A DNA stretch of 64,000 bases from assembly GCA_937974565.1 (NCBI GenBank), contig CALJWL010000003.1:1-64000 (forward strand). The letters run 5' to 3'. The position numbers and the translations under genes were made by a program. Origin of the DNA: an uncultured Arenicella sp. GTDB taxonomy: Bacteria; Pseudomonadota; Gammaproteobacteria; Arenicellales; Arenicellaceae. Shown here one piece after another: positions 1 through 7,704 of the stretch (positions within the stretch are counted from its first letter, which is position 1; each line of letters begins with the position of its first letter). The notes beneath the pieces are model-generated. The model was not told the DNA's origin and ran no database searches. It was given only the letters and a program-made list of their open reading frames with translations.

Positions 1-153
1 AAGGTTTTGTTCGCGCTTTTGAGCGGTAACAATGATCTCCTCTAATAGCCCGCCTGACTCTGAGTTTTGCGCTGAAATCTGTGGAGAAATTAACGCCGCC
101 GCCAGAGCCGTTAATGCAAACGCTTGACGGTGTCTAAACCCGCTTTTATTCAT
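1..153 (-). CDS. TonB-dependent receptor, N-terminal 51 residues (cut by window edge)
   Basis: The minus-strand reading frame starts at ATG 153..151 behind a good GAGGA ribosome site and stays open to the window edge. The first 29 or so residues are a signal peptide: basic start, then an alanine/leucine core ending near ISAQ. Residues 38-51 read LEEIIVTAQKREQNL, the TonB-box and plug-start pattern of outer-membrane TonB-dependent receptors, which import large or scarce nutrients using energy from TonB-ExbBD. The barrel lies outside the window, so the ligand cannot be read. Its position beside a sugar symporter, a GH31 glycosidase and a GntR regulator suggests an oligosaccharide or glycoside (inference). 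A GGTCTT/AAGACC palindrome lies about 63 bp upstream of the start. Confidence 0.88.
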   Translation of the reverse strand, partial: MNKSGFRHRQAFALTALAAALISPQISAQNSESGGLLEEIIVTAQKREQNL

Positions 154-215
154 CTGTATTCCTCTTTTTGACCATTACCGCCCATTTTTCCTGACAACAG
201 TCTAGAGTCTTTCTT

Positions 216-231
216 GGTCTTTTACAAGACC
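216..231. promoter_or_regulatory. Putative operator palindrome upstream of the TonB receptor
   Basis: Inverted repeat GGTCTT-N4-AAGACC with perfect 6-bp arms. It sits just downstream of an AT-rich TATATAAGATA stretch (on the minus strand) that could be a -10 region for the receptor gene. A related copy with two mismatches in one arm lies at 5097..5112, upstream of the GntR gene. This is a candidate site for that regulator; binding is inferred. Confidence 0.45.
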
Positions 232-274
232 TATCTTATATATGATTAGGGCAATGAATTTAGAGCGTTTTCCG

Positions 275-293
275 ACGTCAAGAATATTGACGT
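275..293. promoter_or_regulatory. Perfect inverted repeat at the end of the symporter gene
   Basis: ACGTCAA-N5-TTGACGT, with 7-bp perfect arms. It overlaps the TGA stop of the symporter gene (280..278) and lies about 120 bp upstream of the receptor start. No T-tract follows on the minus strand, so a second operator is about as likely as a terminator. Confidence 0.35.
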
Positions 294-1990
294 TTGACCA
301 ATCTCCTTACCGACCAAACACAAAAAAAGCCATTTACTGTAATAACTAACGACAGGTAGAGCCAAAACTCGCTTGTGATTCCGCCCACCAACCCCACGGG
401 AGAGAAGAGTAAATAGATCGCGACAATGCAACTAAATAGCGTTGAACTCGCCGCCCATGAAAAGCGCCAAGGGGTTAAATCCACCTTTGAATTTGGGGTC
501 AAGTGCGCCGCACTTTGTCGGGGTTCTAACACACCAAATAACAGCATAATTCCAACTTCAATAACAAACAGCACGCCATAAAGGTGAATAAAGTGTAAAT
601 CAACATCGATTACAAACTTGATTAACCCGTAAGCTATAACGTGAAAAATGATCGCTATTTTCGCCCCCTTCGCCGGCACTGTGGTAGTAAACAAGCCGAC
701 TAATACGATCGAGATAACAGGAATGTTGTAGAAGCCTGTGAAAATTCGAATAATCTGCCACAGACCTTCCGGAGCATATTGCAACAATGGCGCAACCACA
801 AAAGAGAATAACGCAATCACCACGCTGGCCACTTTGGCAATTCGAATGAGTTCGTCGTCAGCAACGGCCTTTTTTTTAAGTGGCTGATACACATCTAAAA
901 CAAACAGAGTCGCGGCACTGTTGAGTAGTGAGTTAAAAGAGCTAAAAACAGCCCCAAGCAGCACGGCTAAAAAGAAGCCAGACAAATACCACGGCAACAC
1001 ATCTTTAACCAACTGTGGGTACGCTAGGTCTATACTAGGAAGCTTACCGCCAACTGAACCGTACAAATGAAATGCAATCACGCCAGGCACCATCATCATA
1101 AACGGCACTAACAACTTAAAATAACCCGATAAAAGCACGCCTTTCTGGCCTTCTTTAAGATTTTGGGCGCCTAATGTACGCTGAATCACATATTGGTTAG
1201 TTCCCCAATAAAATAAATTAGCCAACATCATGCCGGTAAAAATGGTGCCAAATGGCACAGGGTCAGTGGCTGCGCCAATGGCATTTAACTTTTCAGTATT
1301 ATCACTAGAGATTTGAGTCAACCCATCAATAAAACTGCCATTACCCAGAAGCATCAATCCTAACGTTGGAACTAAAATGCCAATGAGCAACAGACCTACA
1401 CCGTTGATGGTATCCGAAACCACAACGGCTTTCAGCCCGCCAAAGACCGCATAAATGGCGCCAACGCTACCAATAATAAACACCGTCACAACTATTGATG
1501 TTTCATTGTTTAAGCTTAAGAGTGTGGGCACATCAAACAGTTTTAACACGGCCAATGACCCGGAATACAAAACTGATGGAATGGTGACTAAGCCATAACC
1601 CAACATAAACAACACCACCGTCATCCGGCGCACATCGTCATCATAACGATCTTTTAAGAAACTGGGCAATGTGGTGAAAGCCCCAGAAAGGTAACGAGGT
1701 AAGAATACCAGAGCCATCACAATCGTAGCGAAACCAGCGGTCACTTCCCAAGCCATCGCGCTCATATTGAAACCATAGGCTGAGCCATTCAAACCGATCA
1801 ACTGTTCAGCGGACAGATTAGTTAACAACATCGAGCCAGCAATAAAGGTGCCGGTTAAACCTCGGCCGGCTAAAAAATAACCGTCTTTATCATCAACACT
1901 GCCTTTCGTTTTTTGATAGGAAATCCACCCAACCAGCGCCATGAAACACACGCAAGAAATCAGAGTAAAAAGTAAGTTGCTGGTTTGCAT
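278..1990 (-). CDS. Sodium/solute symporter, SGLT-type (SSS family)
   Basis: A 570-residue protein that is mostly membrane helices, the usual size for SSS transporters with 13-14 segments. The stretch QYVIQRTLGAQ (middle third) and the later VFSSFNSLLNSAATLFVLDVYQP closely follow the Na+/galactose transporter vSGLT, including the paired serines that help form the Na+ site. It should bring a sugar or glycoside across the inner membrane with Na+. The gene lies 82 bp downstream of the GH31 glycosidase on the same strand, so the imported compound is probably that enzyme's substrate or product (inference). The start ATG at 1990 directly precedes the first membrane helix. Confidence 0.9.
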   Translation of the reverse strand: MQTSNLLFTLISCVCFMALVGWISYQKTKGSVDDKDGYFLAGRGLTGTFIAGSMLLTNLSAEQLIGLNGSAYGFNMSAMAWEVTAGFATIVMALVFLPRYLSGAFTTLPSFLKDRYDDDVRRMTVVLFMLGYGLVTIPSVLYSGSLAVLKLFDVPTLLSLNNETSIVVTVFIIGSVGAIYAVFGGLKAVVVSDTINGVGLLLIGILVPTLGLMLLGNGSFIDGLTQISSDNTEKLNAIGAATDPVPFGTIFTGMMLANLFYWGTNQYVIQRTLGAQNLKEGQKGVLLSGYFKLLVPFMMMVPGVIAFHLYGSVGGKLPSIDLAYPQLVKDVLPWYLSGFFLAVLLGAVFSSFNSLLNSAATLFVLDVYQPLKKKAVADDELIRIAKVASVVIALFSFVVAPLLQYAPEGLWQIIRIFTGFYNIPVISIVLVGLFTTTVPAKGAKIAIIFHVIAYGLIKFVIDVDLHFIHLYGVLFVIEVGIMLLFGVLEPRQSAAHLTPNSKVDLTPWRFSWAASSTLFSCIVAIYLLFSPVGLVGGITSEFWLYLSLVITVNGFFCVWSVRRLVKRQYS

Positions 1991-2072
1991 GTTTATGTCC
2001 CCAGTTCTATTGGACTATGAAACTGTTTTGTGATTACTGTTTAAGTTTATAGCCATTAAGTAACAGTGATGA

Positions 2073-4250
2073 TTAGGCTTGCCATATTAATTCAGCCACA
2101 ATTTTTCCATGTTCATCCACGTTTAGATCGGTGGTCGTCTCTACGGCTTTATTAATGGGTAACGCCGTGCCTTTACGAATAAAAACAGCCATTTGATTTA
2201 TCAATAATTCTTCGCTGTACACACAACCGCCCACCCGAAATTCACGCTCGGAATGTTGGTCGTTTAAATTTAAACGAACCCATTCGCCCTCTGGCAGATA
2301 GTATTCAACCCACCCAGACGGGTTAAAACACGGTGCAACGAAAATATCCGCGCCAAACATAAATTGGTTCTCAAACGCCCATGCTTGCTTCTCATGAGGA
2401 AAGGCAAGCACCATCGGGCGCTGTACCGGCCAACCTTGATCGGAGGCCTCTTTCATCGTTTTTTGCAAATACGTCTGCAACTGATATCTTAAACGTAAGG
2501 CACTCATCACGGCTTGTTCGGCTTCAACTGAATACGACCATGGCTCTCTCGAACCTATGCCATGCAAACGATAATGAGCAGAAAACACCGCTGCTTGCGC
2601 CCAACGAACGTAAAGAGTGTCATCACGGGTATCTTTGTAGAAACCGCCTACGTCTGTTGCATAAAACGGCGCGCCACTGAGCCCCCATGATAAACCGCCA
2701 CGAATATTACCGATCATGCCTTCCCAGTCAGCTTGTGGATCACCGCCCCACTGGCTGTTGAACCGTTGGCAGCCAATCCACGAAGCCCGACTAAATAAAA
2801 ATGGGCCATTAGCGCTGTAGCGTTGCGCGGCTTCAAAGACGCAACGGTTATATAGATGAGCGTAGACATTGTGCAACGCTAAACCAGACTCACCATTTGC
2901 AGCAAACATGTTGTCATCTTCAAGCTGCTCCCCGAAGTCGGCTTTAATCATATCAACGCCAATATCAAATAACGCCTTATGCGCATCTCGCCAAAAAGCG
3001 TACGCTTGAGGGTGAGTAAAATCGACGATTCCCGACTTTGGCAGTGCCGTTAATACGGCCCCAAAAGCTTGTTGATCCCAACTATATTGATAGGCTTCAC
3101 CGGTGCGCTTATCCTTTAATAACCAACCTTTTTTGGCAAACATCTCAAACCATTCATGTTCAAGGGATATCAGGGGGTACTCCCATACACAAATTTTGAA
3201 TCCAAGAGTTTTTAATTCATCTAACACCGCTTTAGGGTCAGGCCAACGAGTTTTATCCCACTCAAAAGCAAAGCGCGTTGCTGTATCTTGCCAAGCTCGA
3301 CCATCAATGGTAATGGTGTCACAAGGCATTTTTTTTGCTCTAACGTCTTTAGCAACCGCCAATATCTCTTCTGGATTTTGGTAATACGCCTTTGAAAGAA
3401 TAACGCCACCACTCCATATTGGGGGCATTGGTGCGCGGCCAGTCAAATCGCCTAAAGCCTTAATGATATCCAAGCCAACATTGTTTGATTTTTGTTTCGG
3501 CTTAATAAACAAAAACACATCTAAAACATCGTCTTCTATCAAGCAACAATAACTGCGTTGAGACCAGTATGGGTGCCCCACACTGTGAGTTACAATTGCG
3601 GGTGTGTGTGCTAAAAAGCCCCAGCCTTCAGGACTCCAACAAAACGGAGTGTTTTTGTAGGAAAGTTCAGCGTTTACACCTAATGCATCGCTGTTGTACG
3701 ATCTAATAATTTGACCACGCTTATTCAGCGCGCCCCATTTCTCACCTAAGCCATACACAGGTTCATTCGATTTTAAATCCAAACTCATCAACCAACCATT
3801 ATCAACCTTACACAGCGGCGGAACTCGATGGCGACGAACAAAATGACCGTCCGTGGGAGACTGGCTGATTACTTTTTTGCTTGATAAATCCGTGATTACA
3901 AATGCAAAAGGCGAATGCTGAAGCTCCACCAACAGTTCGTTCGTGCTGACCGTTGTGGTGTTTTCGTCACCACTAAGCTTGAGGGCATGTGGCTGAATGT
4001 TGGAAACCAACAACCCGTAATCATAAGGGCGTTGGTATTCCGAAAACAACCTTACCCCATCGTTGTGTATTTGTAAAAAACACACACCATGAGAGAGTTC
4101 CAACCTTAGCGTATTAGAATCAATTAATTGTGGCGGCACTGTAACGTATGCCGCTTCTATACTGTTCCAGTTGGGCGGCTCAGCCCCTAATAATTGAGAC
4201 GAATTCGCTTTTGCATCGGTGGCGTGAACTAAAGTTGAATTTTCGGTCAT
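2073..4250 (-). CDS. GH31 family glycoside hydrolase, YicI-like (alpha-xylosidase or alpha-glucosidase)
   Basis: A 725-residue cytoplasmic enzyme without a signal peptide. It has an N-terminal beta-sandwich, then a GH31 barrel from about residue 270. The nucleophile is Asp438 in IKADFGEQ and the general acid/base is Asp504 in WGGDPQADW. The Lys two residues before the nucleophile and the FEWD...WPDP segment match E. coli YicI alpha-xylosidase. However, the Cys-Phe pair that YicI uses for xylose selection is Gly-Arg here (IDGRAW), so substrate specificity is uncertain. The adjoining xylose-reductase-like gene favours a xyloside. It lies 22 bp downstream of the GntR gene and is probably co-transcribed with it and with the symporter. 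A sulfoquinovosidase role is less likely. Confidence 0.9.
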   Translation of the reverse strand: MTENSTLVHATDAKANSSQLLGAEPPNWNSIEAAYVTVPPQLIDSNTLRLELSHGVCFLQIHNDGVRLFSEYQRPYDYGLLVSNIQPHALKLSGDENTTTVSTNELLVELQHSPFAFVITDLSSKKVISQSPTDGHFVRRHRVPPLCKVDNGWLMSLDLKSNEPVYGLGEKWGALNKRGQIIRSYNSDALGVNAELSYKNTPFCWSPEGWGFLAHTPAIVTHSVGHPYWSQRSYCCLIEDDVLDVFLFIKPKQKSNNVGLDIIKALGDLTGRAPMPPIWSGGVILSKAYYQNPEEILAVAKDVRAKKMPCDTITIDGRAWQDTATRFAFEWDKTRWPDPKAVLDELKTLGFKICVWEYPLISLEHEWFEMFAKKGWLLKDKRTGEAYQYSWDQQAFGAVLTALPKSGIVDFTHPQAYAFWRDAHKALFDIGVDMIKADFGEQLEDDNMFAANGESGLALHNVYAHLYNRCVFEAAQRYSANGPFLFSRASWIGCQRFNSQWGGDPQADWEGMIGNIRGGLSWGLSGAPFYATDVGGFYKDTRDDTLYVRWAQAAVFSAHYRLHGIGSREPWSYSVEAEQAVMSALRLRYQLQTYLQKTMKEASDQGWPVQRPMVLAFPHEKQAWAFENQFMFGADIFVAPCFNPSGWVEYYLPEGEWVRLNLNDQHSEREFRVGGCVYSEELLINQMAVFIRKGTALPINKAVETTTDLNVDEHGKIVAELIWQA

Positions 4251-4272
4251 TATTACTTAATGTGGCTATTGT

Positions 4273-4989
4273 TTATTTAAGTGTGACTGAATAAACAAAA
4301 TTATCAGTACTGCAAAATGCTTGACTCCACTCAACCACTCGGCCATCAATGTTAATGCTGGAGCGCTCAGTCATCAACGCTGGGCTTCCAATTTCCAGAT
4401 TAAGTCTTTCCGCCACTTCGTCAGTCAACTCCACCGCATGCAACTCGTCTCTTACTTCTACTATGGATACGCCATATTCCGTCTGATAGTAGGCGTAAAG
4501 GGAGTTTGGAATTTCGTCAACCAGATCAAGCCCAGGAAAAACGGCTAAGGGTTGGATAACCTTTTCGAAAATTGCAGGCTTATTACGAATCGAACGCACC
4601 CTCACCATCTCCAACACGTCAATATTATCCGTGAGGCTGAGTTTTCGCCGTTCACGCTCGCTTGCAACACGTTTGGACACGGCAATAATTTCGGTTTCAG
4701 GAATAACGCTTTCACCACCGAGTTCACGGTATCGAAAAAAACGATAAAGGGAACTTTCGTTACTGTGTTCAGCAACATAAGTGCCCTTGCCTTGACGTCG
4801 CCGTAAAAGATTTTCTGCCACTAACTGATTTAATGCTTTACGAACCGTACCTTGACTGACCCCAAGCTCATCGGCTAACCCAAACTCACTGGGCAAAGAG
4901 TCACCCGCCTTCCAATACCCGCTCGAAAGACGTTTCACTATTTCGTCATAAACTTGTTGATACAGCGGTTGATACTTGGTGGATAACAT
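4273..4989 (-). CDS. GntR/HutC-family transcriptional regulator
   Basis: About 238 residues from ATG 4989; a longer reading from TTG 5013 adds eight unlikely residues. Residues 7-75 are a GntR winged helix (PLYQQVYDEI ... SQGTVRKALNQLVAENLLRRRQGKGTYV). The rest is a UTRA ligand-binding domain of the HutC subfamily, ending in an ERSSINIDGRVVEWSQAF strand pattern. Such proteins are usually repressors released by a sugar or other small metabolite. It heads the leftward GH31-symporter operon and is divergent from the reductase gene. The likely effector is a substrate or intermediate of this locus, and GGTCTT-type palindromes nearby are candidate operators. Confidence 0.92.
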   Translation of the reverse strand: MLSTKYQPLYQQVYDEIVKRLSSGYWKAGDSLPSEFGLADELGVSQGTVRKALNQLVAENLLRRRQGKGTYVAEHSNESSLYRFFRYRELGGESVIPETEIIAVSKRVASERERRKLSLTDNIDVLEMVRVRSIRNKPAIFEKVIQPLAVFPGLDLVDEIPNSLYAYYQTEYGVSIVEVRDELHAVELTDEVAERLNLEIGSPALMTERSSINIDGRVVEWSQAFCSTDNFVYSVTLK

Positions 4990-5096
4990 TATTAAAACCC
5001 CGGTTATCGTCAATGATTTAAAGCGAATATCTCTTAATCATTTAACTAAAAATTAAAAATATACCCAATAAAATGAATGCCTCGGTACTTGAGTTA

Positions 5097-5112
5097 GGTC
5101 TTGCATAAGATA
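5097..5112. promoter_or_regulatory. Putative operator, imperfect copy of the 216..231 palindrome
   Basis: GGTCTT-GCAT-AAGATA; the left arm is identical to the site at 216..231 and the right arm differs at two bases. It lies about 108 bp upstream of the GntR start, next to a TATATTATTATA-type stretch. It is a candidate autoregulatory site. Confidence 0.4.
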
Positions 5113-5277
5113 TAATAATATATCATCTTTTTACGTCGTTGAATGACACTATATTTTCGCTTAATTTTGCATCATTTAATTTCGCAACTAACTCAGAACT
5201 GGATGCACCTATTGAGACCTCTATATAAAAAAAACAGACCCACAGACCTTATTTAACGCTAAGTAGCCTCTGACTGA

Positions 5278-5288
5278 CACACAGTGTG
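5278..5288. promoter_or_regulatory. CACAC-A-GTGTG palindrome upstream of the reductase gene
   Basis: A perfect 5-bp inverted repeat with a one-base centre. TCACACT half-sites recur at about 5319 and 5355, spaced 30-40 bp. The group lies 90-175 bp upstream of the aldo-keto reductase start and may be an activator or repressor array. No regulator is identified. Confidence 0.35.
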
Positions 5289-5452
5289 AGCAAATTATCG
5301 AACAAACCAGTCGTCAAGTCACACTTTTTGCTTTCGCAAAACTAGTTAAACTCAGTCACACTGTCTAATGAATGCAAATAAATATGTGTCGAATGCGCTT
5401 ACATTATAAAAATACAATCCAAATTTCATGATTTTGAAAAGGTAAACAGCAC

Positions 5453-6421
5453 ATGAATAATCAACAAACATTAACGATACCACCAGTGGGCTTTGGTTTA
5501 TGGAAGATAGCTGAAGACGAATGCGCCGATGCGGTTTATCAAGCCATCAAGTTAGGCTACCGCCATCTTGACAGTGCCAGTGACTATGGCAATGAAGCTC
5601 AAGTTGGCGAGGGTATAAAACGCGCACTGGAGGATGGCCTGTGTGCCCGTGAAGACTTGTGGGTTACATCAAAATTATGGAATACTTATCATTCACCAGA
5701 ACACGTTGGCCCAGCACTAAAAAAGACGTTAGCTGACTTGCAACTGGACTATTTAGATCTCTATCTTATTCATTTTCCGATCGCTCAAGAGTTCATCAGT
5801 TTTGAAGATCGCTACCCAGCTGGTTGGTTTTTTGACCCAGACGTTGACGACCCGACCATGCATTTATCCAAAGTGCCATTGCACAAAACATGGGAAGCAA
5901 TGGAGCAACAATATCACGCTGGGCTTTGTAAACAAATCGGGGTATGCAACTACAACACGGGACTAATGCACGATCTTTTGAGCTACGCACATGTCAAACC
6001 AGCCATGTTACAAATAGAAGCGCACCCTTATCTAACACAAGAAAGCTTACTGCAACTGTGTGCAATGAATGGCATTCCAGTTACGGCATTTTCTCCTCTT
6101 GGGGCGCTCTCTTATCTTGAATTAGATATGGCTCAAAATGAAGACTCAGTACTCGAACAAGCGGTGGTTAAAGCCGCCGCTACTAGGTTGAATAAAACGC
6201 CAGCACAAGTTGTATTACGCTGGGGAGTTCAGCGTGGCACCGCCATCATACCTAAAACCAGCAAAAAGAGCCGAATGATTGAAAACGCAGCCCTATTCGA
6301 TTTTGAACTCAGCGAGCAAGAAATGAGCGATATTAGCGCTCTTAACAAAAACCAACGTTTTAATGACCCTGGTGTTTTTTGTAAAGCCGCGTTTAACCGT
6401 TTTCACCCAATATACGATTAA
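5453..6421 (+). CDS. Aldo/keto reductase, xylose-reductase-like
   Basis: A 322-residue single-domain AKR barrel. The catalytic tetrad is visible as Asp40, Tyr45, Lys74 and His107 (HLD, SDYGNE, VTSKLW, YLIHFP). The sequence follows yeast-type D-xylose reductase closely: PVGFGLWKI at the start, SKLWNTYH, IHFPIAQEF, LRWGVQRGTAIIPKTSKKSRMIEN for the NAD(P)H pocket, and RFNDPGVF near the end. It should reduce an aldose such as xylose to its polyol, or a related aldehyde, in the cytoplasm. The stop codon shares one base with the start of the next gene, so the two are probably translated together. The partner is unusual for a xylose reductase, so another aldehyde remains possible. Confidence 0.88.
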   Translation: MNNQQTLTIPPVGFGLWKIAEDECADAVYQAIKLGYRHLDSASDYGNEAQVGEGIKRALEDGLCAREDLWVTSKLWNTYHSPEHVGPALKKTLADLQLDYLDLYLIHFPIAQEFISFEDRYPAGWFFDPDVDDPTMHLSKVPLHKTWEAMEQQYHAGLCKQIGVCNYNTGLMHDLLSYAHVKPAMLQIEAHPYLTQESLLQLCAMNGIPVTAFSPLGALSYLELDMAQNEDSVLEQAVVKAAATRLNKTPAQVVLRWGVQRGTAIIPKTSKKSRMIENAALFDFELSEQEMSDISALNKNQRFNDPGVFCKAAFNRFHPIYD

Positions 6422-7470
6422 TGTTAACAACGTTTGAATACATACCTAATATTGCATTTAAACCCGTAAAGACCGAGAGCAGTGCCGTGACAAACTCCAT
6501 CCAGTTTCAAGACTTAGAAAAGCAACTTCAGTTTCATGGCAGCGCGTTTCCACTGGTGATAATGCCACCTAAAGAAAACATGAGCCTCATTGAGGCCATT
6601 GCCTGGGTAAAAGAAAATCAAGCTGAACTAGAGACTCAACTGTCCACCGTTGGTGCCGTATTATTTAGGGGGTTTCCAATGCACGATGCGGAGACGTTTG
6701 ATGAGTTTTCAAGCGCCTTTGGTTATCGCAGCTTTACCTATAAAGAATCATTGTCTAATGCAGTACGAATCAATTTCACGGAACGTGTGTTTACCGCGAA
6801 CGAAGCGCCTAAGGACGTGGAGATTCATCTTCATCATGAAATGGCACAAACACCGGTTTCGCCCGATAAATTGTTTTTCTTTTGTAAGAGCGCGGCCGAC
6901 GATGGCGGCGCAACACCGTTGTGCCGGTCAGACACGCTGTATGAGGCATTTAAAAAGGCCTCACCCGATATGGCAAAATGTTTTCATGATAAAGGTTTAA
7001 AATACACTACCCGCATGCCGGCCGAAGATGATCACGCCTCGGGCCAAGGCCGTAGTTGGAAAAGCACACTCAGCGTCGAAACAACAAAACAGGCAGAGCA
7101 GAAGTTAGTGGAACTTGGCTACACTTGGGAATGGATTCCTGACGGTGGGCTCAAAGCAATAACCCCAGTGCTTCCCGCAGTACGCACATTAGAAAACGGC
7201 ACACAAGTTTTCTACAACCAACTGGTTGCCGCTTATTTGGGTTGGCATGGCGTACGTGAAAACCCAGCCAGCGCCATTACTTTTGGCGATGGCAGCCATA
7301 TCAGCACAGACGCTCTTGAATTGATTGTTGAGTTATCCAAACAATTCACCTTTGATGTGCCTTGGCAAGATGGCGACATGGCTCTGGTAGACAATAAAAT
7401 GGTCATGCACGGGCGACGCCCGTTCTCAGGAGAGCGTAAGCGCCAAGTATTGGTTGCCCTTGCTGCATAA
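6421..7470 (+). CDS. TauD/TfdA-family Fe(II)/2-oxoglutarate dioxygenase
   Basis: A 349-residue protein with the TauD/TfdA fold. The iron ligands are readable as His138-x-Glu140 (HLHHEMAQT) and the distal His330 in MVMHGRRPF, followed by the arginines that bind 2-oxoglutarate (GERKRQ). The Glu in place of the common Asp and the phrase DGGATPLCRSD place it nearer the SyrP-like branch than true taurine dioxygenases. These enzymes hydroxylate or otherwise oxidise a small molecule using O2 and 2-oxoglutarate. The substrate is unknown. It starts on the last base of the reductase stop codon (TAATG), so the two are likely produced at a fixed ratio and may act in one pathway. Confidence 0.85.
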   Translation: MLTTFEYIPNIAFKPVKTESSAVTNSIQFQDLEKQLQFHGSAFPLVIMPPKENMSLIEAIAWVKENQAELETQLSTVGAVLFRGFPMHDAETFDEFSSAFGYRSFTYKESLSNAVRINFTERVFTANEAPKDVEIHLHHEMAQTPVSPDKLFFFCKSAADDGGATPLCRSDTLYEAFKKASPDMAKCFHDKGLKYTTRMPAEDDHASGQGRSWKSTLSVETTKQAEQKLVELGYTWEWIPDGGLKAITPVLPAVRTLENGTQVFYNQLVAAYLGWHGVRENPASAITFGDGSHISTDALELIVELSKQFTFDVPWQDGDMALVDNKMVMHGRRPFSGERKRQVLVALAA

Positions 7471-7704
7471 ATTACCGCATAAATTGCTACATAAAACGTA
7501 AGCGCGCTCAAGTTCGACTTAAACATTTGCCCTAGTAACCGACGAGCGTTGAAAAATAAAAAGAAATGATATTAAAAGATCAACATAAGACGTTGTTATA
7601 GAAAATAATTTTAAAAAGTTATTCGCTAATCATTTTTACATAATAGTAACAATTGAACCTCGAAGAAAATCTCAACCCCGATCTATCTCAAGGTTTACTT
7701 GGCT

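Larger units (their letters stand above)
4990..5452. promoter_or_regulatory. Divergent intergenic control region, GntR / aldo-keto reductase
   Basis: About 460 bp without a gene. It holds an imperfect palindrome GGTCTT-N4-AAGATA (5097..5112) followed by an AT-rich stretch, an exact CACAC-A-GTGTG palindrome (5278..5288), and two further GTCACACT elements near 5319 and 5355. A TATAAA-like stretch lies near 5404, and an AAAAGG ribosome site precedes the reductase ATG at 5453. It looks like a regulated two-way promoter region. Confidence 0.55.

Noticed and set aside
2073-4250. GH31 gene as a sulfoquinovosidase
   Set aside because: Residues around the nucleophile follow YicI rather than YihQ, and no sulfoquinovose pathway genes are nearby.
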